From assembly GCA_029781115.1 (NCBI GenBank), contig JAKOXG010000001.1, positions 1-64,000 of the forward strand: a DNA stretch of 64,000 nucleotides, given 5' to 3'. This stretch comes from Candidatus Cloacimonadota bacterium (lineage in GTDB: Bacteria > Cloacimonadota > Cloacimonadia > Cloacimonadales > Cloacimonadaceae). Below, in pieces: positions 26,665 to 34,898 of the stretch (position 1 is the first letter of the stretch; each line of letters opens with the position of its first letter). Both the position numbers and the translations under genes were made by a program. Below the pieces are notes generated by a model, which saw only the letters and a program-made list of their open reading frames with translations, was not told the origin of the DNA and searched no databases.

Positions 26665-26873
26665 TTTCGCCTCCTAAGCTTTTTGTTTTTTTGTAATGCT
26701 TTACTTGATGACCTCCTGCCAGCTTCAGCATTCGCTCCATCTATCCACTACCATCAGACCGCTACTCACTCTCACAACTACCAAGGCAGTTGGCCTCATC
26801 CCCTCGAACGGGTCACCTGCATCCCATACTGTCCCTTTGTCAAAGGCAGCGATGAACTTCGCTCTTACTTGTG

Positions 26874-26904
26874 TATATGCACAGGCGAAACTGGAAACTG
26901 ACAA
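26874..26904 (-). promoter_or_regulatory. TTGTCA-N19-CATATA promoter-like motif, copy A
   Basis: On the minus strand TTGTCA (26904-26899) is followed after exactly 19 bases by CATATA (26879-26874). It lies about 210 bases ahead of the small ORF at 26664, in the right direction to drive the first duplicated cassette. Confidence 0.5.
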
Positions 26905-27366
26905 ATAAATTCAATCTTTTCCCCTTTTCAGTGATTCCAGACCACTCTGCCTTAGATCCATCTACACACCATCACCAGGTCATTTACCTTCTTTACTTAT
27001 GATTTACTATCCAATTACCCAAACATCTCATCTATCCACCAATGAAACAGACCAATCCATTAAACATCATCCAAGAACCCGCAAAGCCAGCGCAACTGAC
27101 CAAGCCAGCTTAGCCGGCCCTGCGGGTCATTGGGTTTTGAAAAATTAGAATTCGTAAGGCATTTTGCACCTCCTATATGTTTTATTCCCCCAAGGGGGTT
27201 GCTCTACTTTCCTTGTGATTACTACCCATTTACCCAAACATCTCATCTTTCTGTCACCGTCAGGTGACTCACAACTAACAAACCCTTCGGCGATTCAGCG
27301 ACCGCCACTACCAAAGTGTTCAATTCTCATCCAACAGGACAGCACCGAATGCTGCACTCACAAGTG

Positions 27367-27397
27367 TATATGTAAAAGCCCAGTCACAAACTGACAA
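27367..27397 (-). promoter_or_regulatory. TTGTCA-N19-CATATA promoter-like motif, copy B
   Basis: Same arrangement on the minus strand: TTGTCA at 27397-27392 and CATATA at 27372-27367, with 19 bases between. The flanks (TTATTTGTCAGTTT upstream, CACTTGTGAG downstream) match copy A. No gene starts within 600 bases. Confidence 0.45.
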
Positions 27398-27649
27398 ATA
27401 AGTTCAATTTTCTTGCGTTTGATTTAGTGACCCATGCCCGCTCAACTCTCAATCTATCTCTCCGCCATCGTCAGGTAGCTCATAACTCTCTAATTCACAC
27501 CTGCTAACGCAGTCAACCTTACGAATTGTGAGGCACAGTAAAAATATGCGCCAATCTGTCAAGCACAATCTCACATCTGCCTTTCCAACTCCACCCAAAG
27601 TCTCACTACTCATCCAACAGGGTGGCGGTGTATGCGTCACTCATCAGGA

Positions 27650-27680
27650 TATATTCACTCCCCGAGATTGAAGTTGACAA
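27650..27680 (-). promoter_or_regulatory. TTGTCA-N19-AATATA promoter-like motif, copy C
   Basis: TTGTCA at 27680-27675 and AATATA at 27655-27650 on the minus strand, again 19 bases apart. It points away from the sigma factor gene that starts at 27762. Copies B and C also share a CTCATCCAACAGG word about 35 bases beyond the -10-like box. Confidence 0.45.
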
Positions 27681-27761
27681 AAAAGTGAAAGTATTTTCCT
27701 TTGGTCTAATGAAAGATTGCCCGCAGAGAATGGCAAAATAAGCTTTTAAAGAGGATTACAG

Positions 27762-28571
27762 ATGGCAAAGAAGTCTACCACGTTCGAAGCACGCTACAAA
27801 AGCTGGGTAAACAGTATTCCCAAGGAGGAGAGATCGCCCTTTGCCTTGGTAAACAAGATCAAGGAAAGGTACTTCGATCAACAGCCGAGCGATAATGAAG
27901 AAGATTACTTCCTGCTCATGTATTTTTTGCAATACAGGGCCAAGACAAAGTATACTGCTGCCGTAAAAGAAGGTTACCGGGCTCTGCTTATGGATCGGGT
28001 GGAAGTATATACAGAGATCACGAGCTGCGTTTTTGAGAGGTTTAAAAAAGCCTATCAGAAGCTTAAGGAGAACATGGTAGATGTGAAAGAGGATGGCAAG
28101 CCCGGATATCTCCATCGAGTATTGAAAAGAATGCTGACCCGGTGTGAGGGAACCTGGCTCAAAGATTACGTCTACTATTACAACGACAAGACGGAGCTTC
28201 CATCCTATGAGGGTGATATGTATGTGCCGCCTGAGCTTACTGAAGACGCCTCCTTTGCTCACCTGGATCTCCAATATACTGAGGAGCAAAACAAAGCCAA
28301 AGCCTTGGCGCAGTATATTCAGCAGGAGTGGGATTTTGAATGGCGCAATGTGCTCTGTGAATATCTGGATTGTTTGTATGACAAAAAGAGTCCAAGGCTT
28401 TCCGAGGAAAGTGAGGCCAATCTGCATAAGCTACACAGTAGAGTGAAAAAAGGTTGCGGGATCTGGTCGACAGAAACATTTGCACCAAAGAGGTGTTGTG
28501 CAAGATTGGATGGCACTATGAAAAAGAAATATGTCAGAAAACACCCATCTCGACCACATATAAACCGGTAA
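27762..28571 (+). CDS. ECF-like sigma factor, candidate CalpS (possible frameshift near the end)
   Basis: 269 residues as read. Residues of about 75-140 look like sigma region 2 (EVYTEITSCVFERFKKAYQKL, then GYLHRVLKRMLTR). About 165-232 look like region 4, ending LSEESEANLHKLHSRVKK, the recognition helix pattern of ECF factors. After this, at a run of six A (28446-28451), the frame turns into an unlikely Cys/Arg-rich tail. In the -1 frame the text continues naturally as RLRDLVDRNICTKEVLCKIG and stops at 28591, just before the next gene. The true product may thus end at 28591. AGAGGA precedes the ATG. It heads an operon with a putative inhibitor and a SAVED-Lon protease, which is the main reason for the CalpS reading. 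Confidence 0.65.
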   Translation: MAKKSTTFEARYKSWVNSIPKEERSPFALVNKIKERYFDQQPSDNEEDYFLLMYFLQYRAKTKYTAAVKEGYRALLMDRVEVYTEITSCVFERFKKAYQKLKENMVDVKEDGKPGYLHRVLKRMLTRCEGTWLKDYVYYYNDKTELPSYEGDMYVPPELTEDASFAHLDLQYTEEQNKAKALAQYIQQEWDFEWRNVLCEYLDCLYDKKSPRLSEESEANLHKLHSRVKKGCGIWSTETFAPKRCCARLDGTMKKKYVRKHPSRPHINR

Positions 28572-28601
28572 AGCAAAAAACCACTGAGTAACGAGGTGAA
28601 C

Positions 28602-29450
28602 ATGAAAAAGACAATTGACTACAAAGAAGCACTATTGGAGCTATACTTGGATTCCATCGAGGTAGAAAAAGATGACATCTTTGCAGATGGGTCCCATTAT
28701 GAAAGCCAAGGCCAAGTCTTGGGAAGCTTCCGTGAATTGGAGCACCAAGGCAAGATCGTTCTTTATCTGATAGCAGCAAAAGCTGAAGCTGGCTATCTCT
28801 GTTATAAGGCATCCATGTTTGAAGATTTCGCCGTGCCCACGGATATCATTGTCCCCGGGCTGGATGGCAACTATTTGGTGGATCCCTTCAACAAGTTTAC
28901 CCTAACTGAGGAAGAATTGGCTTCCAGCATGATGCTTTTCAGCTTGGATTTGCTGGACTTCATGGACTTCGAGGATGCTTTGGAGGCATTACCTGCGCAG
29001 CCGGAAGACGTTTTTCAAGACCTGAGCCTGGACAGTCCCGCAGCCCGCTTCCGCATCCAGGAATATGAGCTCAGCCTGGAATTCAGATCCAGGACGGCAT
29101 CACCTCAGCTCTGGATCCCGCAATTGGTATTTGATTTCCCTCTGCTCAAGGAGAAGCAATACAGCTTTGCAGCCGAGGAGCAAGACCTGTTGCAAGCCTT
29201 CAAGATGCTGAAGCAAGATAAATATGCCAAGAAGTTTTACACGCCCACGCACACCCTGGCGGTCACGGAGAAGGGCATGCTGGTCTTGATCCCCGACAAA
29301 CAATTTCACAACAAGGTCTGCAACATCTATTGCGGCGCATTCAAGGTATTTACCGGCCTTCCCAAAAAGGAGTTTTATGTGGGCAAGAGGATGCCCTACC
29401 CCTTGGCGGAAATACAGGAAATCTTAAACATCAGGATTGAGCCAATATGA
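28602..29450 (+). CDS. Candidate CalpT: protease-sensitive sigma inhibitor
   Basis: 282 residues from the ATG at 28602 (a GTG six bases earlier is possible; GAGG spacing favours the ATG). The predicted mass near 32 kDa equals that of CalpT as I recall it, which is cut by CalpL into pieces of about 23 and 10 kDa. The N-terminal 110 residues are strand-rich (GQVLGSFRELEHQGKIVLYLIAA, then a second set) and could be the MazF-like fold reported for CalpT. A strongly acidic linker follows (DFMDFEDALEALPAQPEDVF), then a second globular part. It lies between the sigma gene and the SAVED-Lon gene and overlaps the latter by four bases. Sequence alone would not name it; the call rests on context. Confidence 0.55.
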   Translation: MKKTIDYKEALLELYLDSIEVEKDDIFADGSHYESQGQVLGSFRELEHQGKIVLYLIAAKAEAGYLCYKASMFEDFAVPTDIIVPGLDGNYLVDPFNKFTLTEEELASSMMLFSLDLLDFMDFEDALEALPAQPEDVFQDLSLDSPAARFRIQEYELSLEFRSRTASPQLWIPQLVFDFPLLKEKQYSFAAEEQDLLQAFKMLKQDKYAKKFYTPTHTLAVTEKGMLVLIPDKQFHNKVCNIYCGAFKVFTGLPKKEFYVGKRMPYPLAEIQEILNIRIEPI

Positions 29451-30973
29451 AAGCCTTTTTGTTAGCAGTTGAGGCATATTTCCAAGACCCAGTAGAGGAG
29501 AAGTGCCAGAGCTTGGCCGGAGTTATCAGTAGGCTTACTGTTGGCAATGAAGACCTCCCCGCTCTGCTGAAACTGATACGGAGGGCAGCGCATGCACGCC
29601 TCCGACTGCTGGCCTTTTTGACCCTTAGACAAGCCGGCAAAATGCCTGCTGAGCTGCAACAGCTCTGGAATCTGGATGATATCCAACTGCAAAGCCTGCT
29701 TGAGGGCGAGTATAAACAAGCCAGATTTCCCATCGTGAACCCGCAGGGTGAAGCCCTGATGGCCGAGCTGTTTATCTTCACTTTTGAGGCCGAGCAGCCA
29801 AGGGCGATCTGCCTCAATCCTGCAGCTGCCGACGCCGCACAGGAACTGGCTGACATGTGTGGTTGCAGCTTCCTGATCGGCTTTGACGAAGACTTTGAAG
29901 GCAAATCCTGGCTCTGCGCCGCCTTGGCTGCTTTGAGGTGCAAAGATCAGGCAAAGCTGGATCTCCTTGCCTTCACTGGTGTGCTGGACGCCAACGGCAG
30001 GCTGATCCAGGCAGAAAACCTCGAGGCCAAACGCAGGATAGCCGAACAGTATGGCCTGCGCCTGATCAGCAGCCTGAAATCCCTACAGGAACTGGACTTT
30101 TTGTTGGGTGAAGAGCATTTGCCCCTACCCCTGATCCAATCAGCTACAGACAAAGCCGTTGCCTTAGACAGGCTGGCACACATGGAAACTGCCATCCGCA
30201 GCGCAAATCCTCATTTCAACCTGGCTGCCACGCTGGAAATGGGCGGCTTGCAAGCTGAAGACCTGCTCATCTTCCACGAGGGGCAGATCCCCTTTGAACC
30301 CGAGTACTGGCAAGAGTATTTGCAGACAAATGTAAAGCATAAGTTCGACTGGCTGCAATCCCGCTTCCCCGCACCCTGCCTCATCTGGTGTGCGGGCATG
30401 ATCACCAGCATGCAATTTGCCATCGGAGCCTACTTTGGCTTCAAAAGACCCATCTGCATCTGCCACTGGGATCCCACCCAGCAAAAATACCTCCCCCTGA
30501 TCCAACTCTATGGCGAAACCTCCACCCGCATCCTGAAAAATGTGCAGCTCCAGCCCGCAGATTTTCGCTATATCAACTACGAAACCGAAGCTCTGGAGGG
30601 TGAACCATCCACCGTGGCCTTGATCATCTACTTAGCCAGCCACAACCCCATTGGAGAAGCAAGACACCACGCCAAAACAGTACGTAATACCGAGGCTACC
30701 GTCATCATCACCCTCAAAAGTGGACAGGGACAGCTGCAAAACGACGATGATTGGCTCCTGGTAGCCCGCGAGATCTACTCCCTCATCAACCACCTCAAAA
30801 AAGACCACCTTTTGCAAAAGATGCTGATCTACCAAAGTGCACCCGCCGCGGTGTGTATGGCTCTGGGCATTGCTCTGGGACATTTTCTCGATATAGAAAT
30901 CATGCACTACGACGCCAGCAGCGATCCCAAATATCAAGCCATGTACAACCTGATGGATTTCCCACCCGCGTGA
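29447..30973 (+). CDS. SAVED-domain Lon-type protease, candidate CalpL
   Basis: 508 residues. The N-terminal 90 residues are helical. Residues of about 120-215 form a Lon-type (S16) protease core: EGKSWLCAALAAL with Ser154, AFTGVLDANGRLIQAENLEAKRRIA with Lys195. The 41-residue gap between them fits the Ser-Lys dyad. From about 300 to the end is a SAVED domain (LIWCAGMITSMQFAIGAYFG, VALIIYLASHNPIGEA, YQSAPAAVCMALGIALGH), which senses cyclic oligonucleotides. This architecture is that of CalpL, a type III CRISPR-linked protease activated by cyclic tetra-adenylate that cleaves an anti-sigma partner. There is no ATPase domain, as expected. Repeat sequence starts within 35 bases of the stop. Confidence 0.85.
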   Translation: MKAFLLAVEAYFQDPVEEKCQSLAGVISRLTVGNEDLPALLKLIRRAAHARLRLLAFLTLRQAGKMPAELQQLWNLDDIQLQSLLEGEYKQARFPIVNPQGEALMAELFIFTFEAEQPRAICLNPAAADAAQELADMCGCSFLIGFDEDFEGKSWLCAALAALRCKDQAKLDLLAFTGVLDANGRLIQAENLEAKRRIAEQYGLRLISSLKSLQELDFLLGEEHLPLPLIQSATDKAVALDRLAHMETAIRSANPHFNLAATLEMGGLQAEDLLIFHEGQIPFEPEYWQEYLQTNVKHKFDWLQSRFPAPCLIWCAGMITSMQFAIGAYFGFKRPICICHWDPTQQKYLPLIQLYGETSTRILKNVQLQPADFRYINYETEALEGEPSTVALIIYLASHNPIGEARHHAKTVRNTEATVIITLKSGQGQLQNDDDWLLVAREIYSLINHLKKDHLLQKMLIYQSAPAAVCMALGIALGHFLDIEIMHYDASSDPKYQAMYNLMDFPPA

Positions 30974-31318
30974 GTCGCTTCGCTCATCATTTTTCCACGA
31001 ATTACACGAATAATCACGAATGGGCCTTCGGCCAGGTTTTAGGTGTTAGGTTTTAGGGCTGCGCTCTTTTCGAGGATACGTGTGATCGTTTCTGAGATAC
31101 GTGTAGCTCTGTAGCCCTTTGTTTTTTCCACGAATTACACGAATTATGGGATGTAGGGTCGGTCGCCGGACCGACCATGTAAGGGCGGTCGCTAAACCGC
31201 CGTTTTCCAGATATATCTCTTTCCCACGAATGACAGCGAAGCTGCCGCACCATCTCCATCTGGCCAAATGCCCCAAAAGGCAAGCCTGGCCCCATCAAGA
31301 TGGAGAATGCTTTTTCTT
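30974..31318. repeat. Intergenic repeat mosaic after the SAVED-Lon gene
   Basis: Contains CACGAATTACACGAAT words (31002, 31124), GTTTTAGGTGTTAGG heptamers (31035-31060), a GGTCGGTCGCCGGACCGACC palindrome (about 31157) and a GGGCGGTCGCTAAACCGCCG palindrome (about 31182). No gene is seen. The two genes on either side converge here, but no separate terminator hairpin was found. Confidence 0.7.
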
Positions 31319-32857
31319 TTAAGTCAGTTTGTCTCTAAGCTTCTGCTCTACTTCGTTAAAAAACCACAAGTTGTTGCGTGTATACTTCTGGATTGAGCTC
31401 AACTGAGCTTTCAGACTAAAAGGAAACAACAGTTTTGCTCTATCTTCCACATCAAAATGCTTCTTCTGCACGTGGGTAACAAGCATGGCTTCACTCCAGG
31501 CACCACCATGTGAGAAGGTAGACCAGTTTTTGGATTTTACCACGTCACCCTCCAAGCCAAAGGTTTTGCACTCAAACACCAAGAGGGTTCCATGTGCTGT
31601 GACAAGCACCAGATCAAATTCCGCAAAGCTTTCCCGTTGCTTCACACCTGAGCTGTCATCTTCAGATTCTTCGGTGTCCAAACGATAGATCTCTACATTG
31701 CTGTAAAGGTGGTTTAAAAGGTCTTTATCAATGCTCTCAATGGTATCCCAGACCAGTACGGAAAACATATCTTCAAACAAGAAGCCTTTTCTCACATTCT
31801 CCAGACCCAGAAGCTTTTCCACGTCTGAATGCCGGATTTTGCCGTCAAGTTGGTGCTCGCGATCACGCCACTCATTGCACATTTCGAGGATCTCTTCTAT
31901 CTCAGCTTTGTTATCTATCAGGATTGGATCATCCCTTTCCAGATTGTCCATAAACAGACCCACCACTTTTTCTCTAAATGCACCCCAATATCTGCTGTAA
32001 GTGTCTTTGACATTAGGGATTATCTTTAGCTTGCCCCAAAGTGTTTTCAGATCACTTTTAGTGGGTTGACTTCCCGTGCCCAATGCTTCCTTCAGGTCCT
32101 CGATGGCCTCACTCGCTTTTTCAAATTGTTCGCTACTCACTGGATCTAGGGCATCTCTGCAGTCTTCCAAGTCGGGTCTGTTGGCTTTAACCAAGTCGCG
32201 TATCCGATCTGCGTCACTTTGCTTCTCATCCACCTTTACCTCCATGCGGCTAAAGTAGCTATACATGAGCTTGGCAAAGAGAGGTTTATTCAAAAACAGC
32301 TCGTTGATTTTGCGAAGATGCTCTTGGGGAAGGCTCAACTTATCTATATCTAACTTTTTGCAACGATTTTCACCTTCGTATTGTTGACAGGTATAGCCCT
32401 TTAGATTGAGTATATTCTCCATACTTACAGCATACCTTGGTTTGTAGGGATCCTCAGGCTCCAGACCCCTGAACTGCAACAAACGAAAAGGGTTACTGTC
32501 AGAGTAGATCAGTCTGTCTTCATCTCTATTGCGCTGTTGGTAGATCCTCAGCACCAAGAGGATTTGGCTTTTTTTGCCGCCGCTGATATTGAAATACACC
32601 TTGTCAAAGCAGCTCAACTCATTGCATATGTCTTCCGAAAGAGCTGCCAGGTCTGGTAGTTCATCCGGTATGTTCCAGATTCTCACCTGCTTCCCTTCTT
32701 TTTTCAGCACACGCTCCAGATTGGCACTCCAGCGTCTGTCACTGGCAAGGGCTGAAGATATAATCACCGCGGTGCACTCGCCAAATTCATGCATCAGCAT
32801 GGGCATTAGGTTCACCACGTTGTCACCTGTAGAGATCATCACCTGAGCTTGTTTCAT
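31319..32857 (-). CDS. Stand-alone CARF-PD-(D/E)XK nuclease (Card1/Can2-like)
   Basis: 512 residues from the ATG at 32857, preferred because GAGGATA precedes it and the CARF domain starts at once (VMISTGDNVVNLMPMLMHEF). The ligand loop FNISGGKKS is at 89-97. The C-terminal nuclease has all classical residues: GFLFEDMF with Glu362, EFDLVLV with Asp415, and FECKTF with Glu429-x-Lys431. The long helical middle is unlike the cas-operon CARF protein, so this is a distinct effector rather than a duplicate. Cyclic tetra-adenylate is the ligand usual for this group. It is transcribed alone, convergent with the Calp operon. Confidence 0.82.
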   Translation of the reverse strand: MKQAQVMISTGDNVVNLMPMLMHEFGECTAVIISSALASDRRWSANLERVLKKEGKQVRIWNIPDELPDLAALSEDICNELSCFDKVYFNISGGKKSQILLVLRIYQQRNRDEDRLIYSDSNPFRLLQFRGLEPEDPYKPRYAVSMENILNLKGYTCQQYEGENRCKKLDIDKLSLPQEHLRKINELFLNKPLFAKLMYSYFSRMEVKVDEKQSDADRIRDLVKANRPDLEDCRDALDPVSSEQFEKASEAIEDLKEALGTGSQPTKSDLKTLWGKLKIIPNVKDTYSRYWGAFREKVVGLFMDNLERDDPILIDNKAEIEEILEMCNEWRDREHQLDGKIRHSDVEKLLGLENVRKGFLFEDMFSVLVWDTIESIDKDLLNHLYSNVEIYRLDTEESEDDSSGVKQRESFAEFDLVLVTAHGTLLVFECKTFGLEGDVVKSKNWSTFSHGGAWSEAMLVTHVQKKHFDVEDRAKLLFPFSLKAQLSSIQKYTRNNLWFFNEVEQKLRDKLT

Positions 32858-33340
32858 AATAGTATCCTCTCTTGTTGTTTCTGTGACCTTGCGCTGAATC
32901 CCCACCCACTCTTGGTGGTGAAGCCCCAGTTTTGGGTCATCAACAGATAAAAAAGTTCTGACCGCACCCTCTACCTATTCCTTTTGAGGAAGTTTCCTCA
33001 AGGGCATGGAAGCTAAATCAAAACCCCTTTTTACGCGACTCCGTCCCACGCTAAAAACAAAGACCAAGCTGTCAATCAAAATCTCCCATCCATTGACCGC
33101 CGAAGGTAACTGGCATCTCTTTCGGCGGTTCAGCGACCGCCCGTACACTCCCGTCCGTAAATTCGTGTAATTCGTGGACTTTTATTCTTTATCCGTGAAA
33201 ATCCGTGCTCATCTGTGGACTCTTATCCTCTATTCGTGATTATTCGTGTGCATTCGTGGAAAAGAGAAACCCCCGAAACCAGCGCAGCGACTGACTACTG
33301 ACAACTGGCTACTGACGACTTGCCAGCGCAGCTGGCCAGC
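32858..33340. repeat. Intergenic region with repeat mosaic (33095-33340)
   Basis: 32858-33090 is unique and gene-free and must hold the promoter for the CARF nuclease gene. From 33095 the repeat words begin: TTTCGGCGGTTCAGCGACCGCCCG, AATTCGTGTAATTCGTGG (33160), several ATCCGTG and ATTCGTG phrases (33190-33260), then CCGAAACCAGCGCAGCGACTGACTACTGACAACTGGCTACTGACGAC leading into a half CRISPR repeat. Confidence 0.65.
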
Positions 33341-33418
33341 GTGTCACAGGCTTTCAGACTCAGACGCAGCCACCATCATGGGAGTTAATAAATAGTCTCA
33401 ATCCCCTCGAACGGGTCA
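33341..33418 (-). CRISPR. Relic CRISPR unit: one spacer between two half repeats
   Basis: The right half of the local CRISPR repeat (33343-33359, ending CTTTCAGAC), then a 35-base spacer-like stretch (33360-33394), then the left half (33395-33418, GTCTCAATCCCC...GGGTCA). Both halves break off at the GGGTCA in the middle of the repeat and continue into intergenic repeat sequence. It is separated from the main array by the RhuM gene. Confidence 0.65.
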
Positions 33419-33570
33419 AGTGCATTCTCTTGTATGGTCGCTTGCCATAGCGACCTGTACGGGCGGTCGCCGAACCGCCGCTCTAATAACTGCTTCGCTT
33501 TACAAAGACAGCATGTACATCCCCGAAACCTGCGCAGCGACTGACTACTGACAACTCACAACTTGCCGAA
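33419..33570. repeat. Composite repeat unit next to the relic CRISPR unit
   Basis: Follows the half repeat directly: AGTGCATTCTCTTG, the GGTCGCTTGCCATAGCGACC palindrome, the GGGCGGTCGCCGAACCGCCG palindrome, GCTTCGCTTTACAAAGACAGC, CCCCGAAACCTGCGCAGCGACTG and ACTGACAACTCACAACT. The order is the same as in the tandem units at 41059-41326. The following 33571-33845 is unique sequence without a gene. Confidence 0.7.
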
Positions 33571-33845
33571 AGTAAAATACCGGAAGGGCCGACGCTGTTG
33601 GACAGTTGTGGGCGACGGCAACTCCTATTAAACCAATCGGTTACAGATATAGTTTGACAGTCAGATACCAAACTATGAACTATTCGAAATTATCTAATAG
33701 TTGCCCGTAACTGATTGTTGTTGCTTCCATTACAGCACAAATTGTCCAATGCGTTCTGCCAAATTTCAATCCATTACTCGCGAAAACGATTAATTACCGG
33801 CAAAATTGATGCTCCAAGTGATGGGTCACGAGTTAGGAAGCAACT

Positions 33846-34898
33846 CTACTTCTTTTTTCTTTTGCTCTCCACCAGTCTAACACTATTCTTCAAGTCATCC
33901 AAGTACTTTGATTCTGCCTCTTTTTCTTTTGCAATTCGGCGTCTTTGTGCAAATAAATTATACTCTGTTTCTGCCATTTTTTTGGCCTCACTGTGTGATA
34001 CGGTGCCTGCTCCTTCCAGTACGGGCAGCTCATTATTTGTGAGAAAGTCATCCAAATAGATTTCCCATTCTTTTGTGTAGATCAAATTATGCCGTAGTAA
34101 CTTGAACTCTGCCTGGTCCAGAAACATAACAACAATCCGGTTCAGGATATCTATTTCATGTATATCAAGGTAATTTTTGGCGATGGTAACATCTGATTTT
34201 CTTACTACTTCACCCTTCCAAGTAGTGAGTCCCATATTGGGTTGATCAGCATTGGCGCGCTCGGCAACGATTTGAGCTGCAGTTTTACCCGTTGCTGCAA
34301 AGTGCATCTTATTTTGGATGGTGGCAAAAAAGATTTTTACATCATGATCGTCCGGTTTATAATCCACCGCCAGAGAAAAGATGTCCTTAATGCGCAAATA
34401 TACTCGTTGTTCACTCGCACGGATATCCCTTACTCTTGCTAACAATTCATCAAAGTAATCCACCAGAGAATTGTTTCCTTTAAGACGCTCATCATCAAGT
34501 GTAAAACCTTTTACGATGTATTCTTGGAGACGTTCAGTTGCCCATTGCCTAAACTCAACTCCTCTGGATGAACGTACTCGATAACCTATAGCAAGGATCA
34601 TCTCCAGATTGTAAAACTCAATTGGACGTTCAACTTCCCTATTTGATTCCTTCTGAACTATTCGATAATTTTGGATAGTTTTCTTTCGATCCAATTCTCT
34701 ATCCCTGTAGATCTGGTTGATATGATAGTTTATGGTACTCACTGCTACCTGATACAATTCGGCCATCTGTTTCTGACTGAGCCATGCAGTGCCATCGTTA
34801 AGCACGACTTCAAGTTGGTGACGCTGATCCCTTGTAGTATATAGTATGACTGTACTACTCCCCGCTGCGGTTGTATCTTCCCTCTCTATCTTATTCAT
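33846..34898 (-). CDS. RhuM-family protein
   Basis: 350 residues. The N-terminal region has WLSQKQMAELYQVAVSTINYHINQIY, a winged-helix-like DNA-binding segment, followed by the conserved RRKTIQ/NYRIVQKE-like part, EFYNLEMILAIGYRVRSSRG and FRQWATERLQEYIVKGF, the hallmarks of the RhuM (virulence RhuM/KilA-N-like) group. These proteins are frequent in mobile elements and defence islands; their role is unclear. The C-terminus is a charged helix ending KSRKKK-like. The gene and its AT-rich flanks (33571-35235) sit inside the CRISPR array region, which suggests it was inserted there. Confidence 0.85.
   Translation of the reverse strand: MNKIEREDTTAAGSSTVILYTTRDQRHQLEVVLNDGTAWLSQKQMAELYQVAVSTINYHINQIYRDRELDRKKTIQNYRIVQKESNREVERPIEFYNLEMILAIGYRVRSSRGVEFRQWATERLQEYIVKGFTLDDERLKGNNSLVDYFDELLARVRDIRASEQRVYLRIKDIFSLAVDYKPDDHDVKIFFATIQNKMHFAATGKTAAQIVAERANADQPNMGLTTWKGEVVRKSDVTIAKNYLDIHEIDILNRIVVMFLDQAEFKLLRHNLIYTKEWEIYLDDFLTNNELPVLEGAGTVSHSEAKKMAETEYNLFAQRRRIAKEKEAESKYLDDLKNSVRLVESKRKKK

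Larger units (their letters stand above)
26665..27761. other. 1.1-kb region without genes: promoter copies and repeats
   Basis: No credible gene. It holds the copy 1 upstream duplication (26705-26800), three of the four TTGTCA-N19-ATATA motifs, three or four copies of an ATC-TATCC-ACC-TCAGGT-CACAAC phrase (26733, 26950, 27243, 27455), and at 26796-26816 a piece of the CRISPR repeat core (CCCCTCGAACGGGTCA). At 27095-27130 the intergenic words GCGCAACTGACC and CAGCTTAGCCGG occur. The high content of similar but not identical 80-base blocks suggests successive duplications of a promoter region whose genes were lost. Confidence 0.6.

Noticed and set aside
26683-27394. Several ORFs of 70-76 residues between the cassette and the sigma gene
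   Set aside because: They cover repeated promoter blocks, lack ribosome sites and share sequence only through the DNA repeats.
28446-28452. A6G as the classical dnaX-type programmed -1 slippery site
   Set aside because: The A AAA AAG heptamer is not in the zero-frame phase needed. Slippage of tandem AAA codons or a base-call error remains possible, so only the frameshift itself is reported.
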